Source of the DNA: Candidatus Falkowbacteria bacterium RIFOXYC2_FULL_48_21 | Lineage (GTDB): Bacteria; Patescibacteriota; Patescibacteriia; UBA11705; JABHMO01 | DNA length: 5,537 nt | Reading direction: 5' to 3' | Assembly: GCA_001778275.1 (NCBI GenBank) | Contig: MFGM01000059.1 | Span: forward strand, 10,231-15,767 | Shown here: positions 4,991-5,537 of the stretch, in pieces | How positions within the stretch are numbered: the stretch's first letter is position 1 | Layout: each line of letters opens with the position of its first letter | Program-made: the position numbers and the translations under genes | The notes under the pieces: model-generated | Told to the model about the DNA's origin: nothing | What the model saw: only the letters and a program-made list of their open reading frames with translations | The model's database searches: none

Positions 4991-5493
4991 GAAAGAAAAA
5001 AGAAAAAGCCGGGCCGGTCAAAAAGGAATTGTCTTGGACGCGGAAGGATCCGAACAAAACGGACAGCTTTGTCAGCGCGGTTTTTCAAAAGGATGTTTTT
5101 CGTACAACGGCCGAGGCGTTTGTCGCGGGTTGGCGCGAGGCGCGTTTGGGGCGACTGTCTGTGATCAAAAGTGCGGTATGGTCGGACGAGATGGCCTGGA
5201 ATGATCTGCTTGAAAATTTGAAGCTCTTTATCAAACAGCCGCCGGATATGCCGGTGCAATTGGGATTTGAAATGTTCACCGGCGGGCGCATTGTCGGATT
5301 TTGCGTTGATTGGGAGCGCAGTCAGGTGACGAACGATGGCGAAATCGTGTTGCTCCGCAGTCGGACGGAAAACGGCGCCAGCCTCGCGCTCGCCTCACCG
5401 GCCAAGTATCGGGAAGGGCTCAAGGTCGAAGGGTTGACCAATGTGCACGGCGCGCGGCTGGTGGTCGTGGCGGCGCAGTTGCCCACGGCTTAA
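4987..5493 (+). CDS. protein of unknown function, second gene of operon
   Basis: I do not recognise this 168-residue protein. It opens with a lysine-rich tail (MRKKKEKAGPVKKEL, 1-15) that looks disordered, then a helix-prone part (about 24-56, with SFVSAVF and TAEAFVAGWREAR) and a second helix (68-83, EMAWNDLLENLKLFIK). The C-terminal half is strand-rich: VQLGFEMFTGG (90-100), RIVGFCVDWE (101-110), EIVLLRSR (119-126), and ARLVVVAAQLP (156-166). No signal peptide or membrane segment is seen. The ATG overlaps the stop of the 90-residue gene by ATGA; only a weak G-run (4976-4980) precedes it, so translation probably depends on the upstream gene. A clear terminator follows seven bases after the stop. 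V46-G48-R50-E51-A52 repeats a motif in its partner. Confidence 0.75.
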   Translation: MRKKKEKAGPVKKELSWTRKDPNKTDSFVSAVFQKDVFRTTAEAFVAGWREARLGRLSVIKSAVWSDEMAWNDLLENLKLFIKQPPDMPVQLGFEMFTGGRIVGFCVDWERSQVTNDGEIVLLRSRTENGASLALASPAKYREGLKVEGLTNVHGARLVVVAAQLPTA

Positions 5494-5500
5494 ACAAAAC

Positions 5501-5527
5501 AAAACAGCCCAACATGGGGCTGTTTTT
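5501..5527 (+). terminator. intrinsic terminator of the unknown operon
   Basis: The arms AAAACAGCCC (5501-5510) and GGGCTGTTTT (5517-5526) pair perfectly over ten bases with a six-base loop AACATG. The GC-rich inner core (ACAGCCC/GGGCTGT) is followed by five Ts, a classic Rho-independent terminator. It starts seven bases after the TAA at 5491-5493 and closes the two-gene unit. Confidence 0.93.
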
Positions 5528-5537
5528 AAATTGCTGA

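Overview
The window looks like bacterial chromosome of moderate GC with short intergenic gaps. It carries two transcriptional blocks facing away from each other, split at about 4565-4650. I suspect a Candidate Phyla Radiation (Patescibacteria) genome. The reasons are a stripped-down class A RNase P RNA, a compact glycan-assembly cluster of a kind common in those genomes, and two small genes I cannot match to a known family. This is an inference from style, not proof. The real genes end in TAA or TGA and no large gene has an internal TGA, so nothing points to the TGA=Gly code of Gracilibacteria or Absconditabacteria.

The left part (1-4151) is all on the minus strand and builds surface glycan. 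In transcription order it holds a polytopic polyprenyl-phosphate sugar-1-phosphate transferase (2718-4151) ending at a strong hairpin terminator, then a roughly 290-base non-coding leader with repeats and hairpins. Next come two family GT4 glycosyltransferases five bases apart (WbaZ-like at 1332-2423, MtfB-like at 166-1326), and last the start of an exported protein cut by the window edge (1-118). The transferase would load the first sugar phosphate onto the lipid carrier at the membrane. The two GT4 enzymes would then extend the glycan on the cytoplasmic side.

The centre (about 4196-4562, minus strand) is the RNase P RNA gene rnpB, with a near-consensus promoter (TTGACA, 17 bases, TATACT). 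Its two ends can form a very long interrupted P1 helix that starts almost exactly at the predicted transcript start. The extended -10 box for the downstream sugar transferase lies just past the rnpB 3' end.

The right part (4718-5493, plus strand) is a two-gene operon of unknown function (90 and 168 residues). The genes overlap by ATGA and are closed by a clear terminator at 5501-5527. The first gene's ribosome binding site can be folded into a hairpin. The two proteins share a short motif, VxGxREA. This pair is the least explained part of the window.
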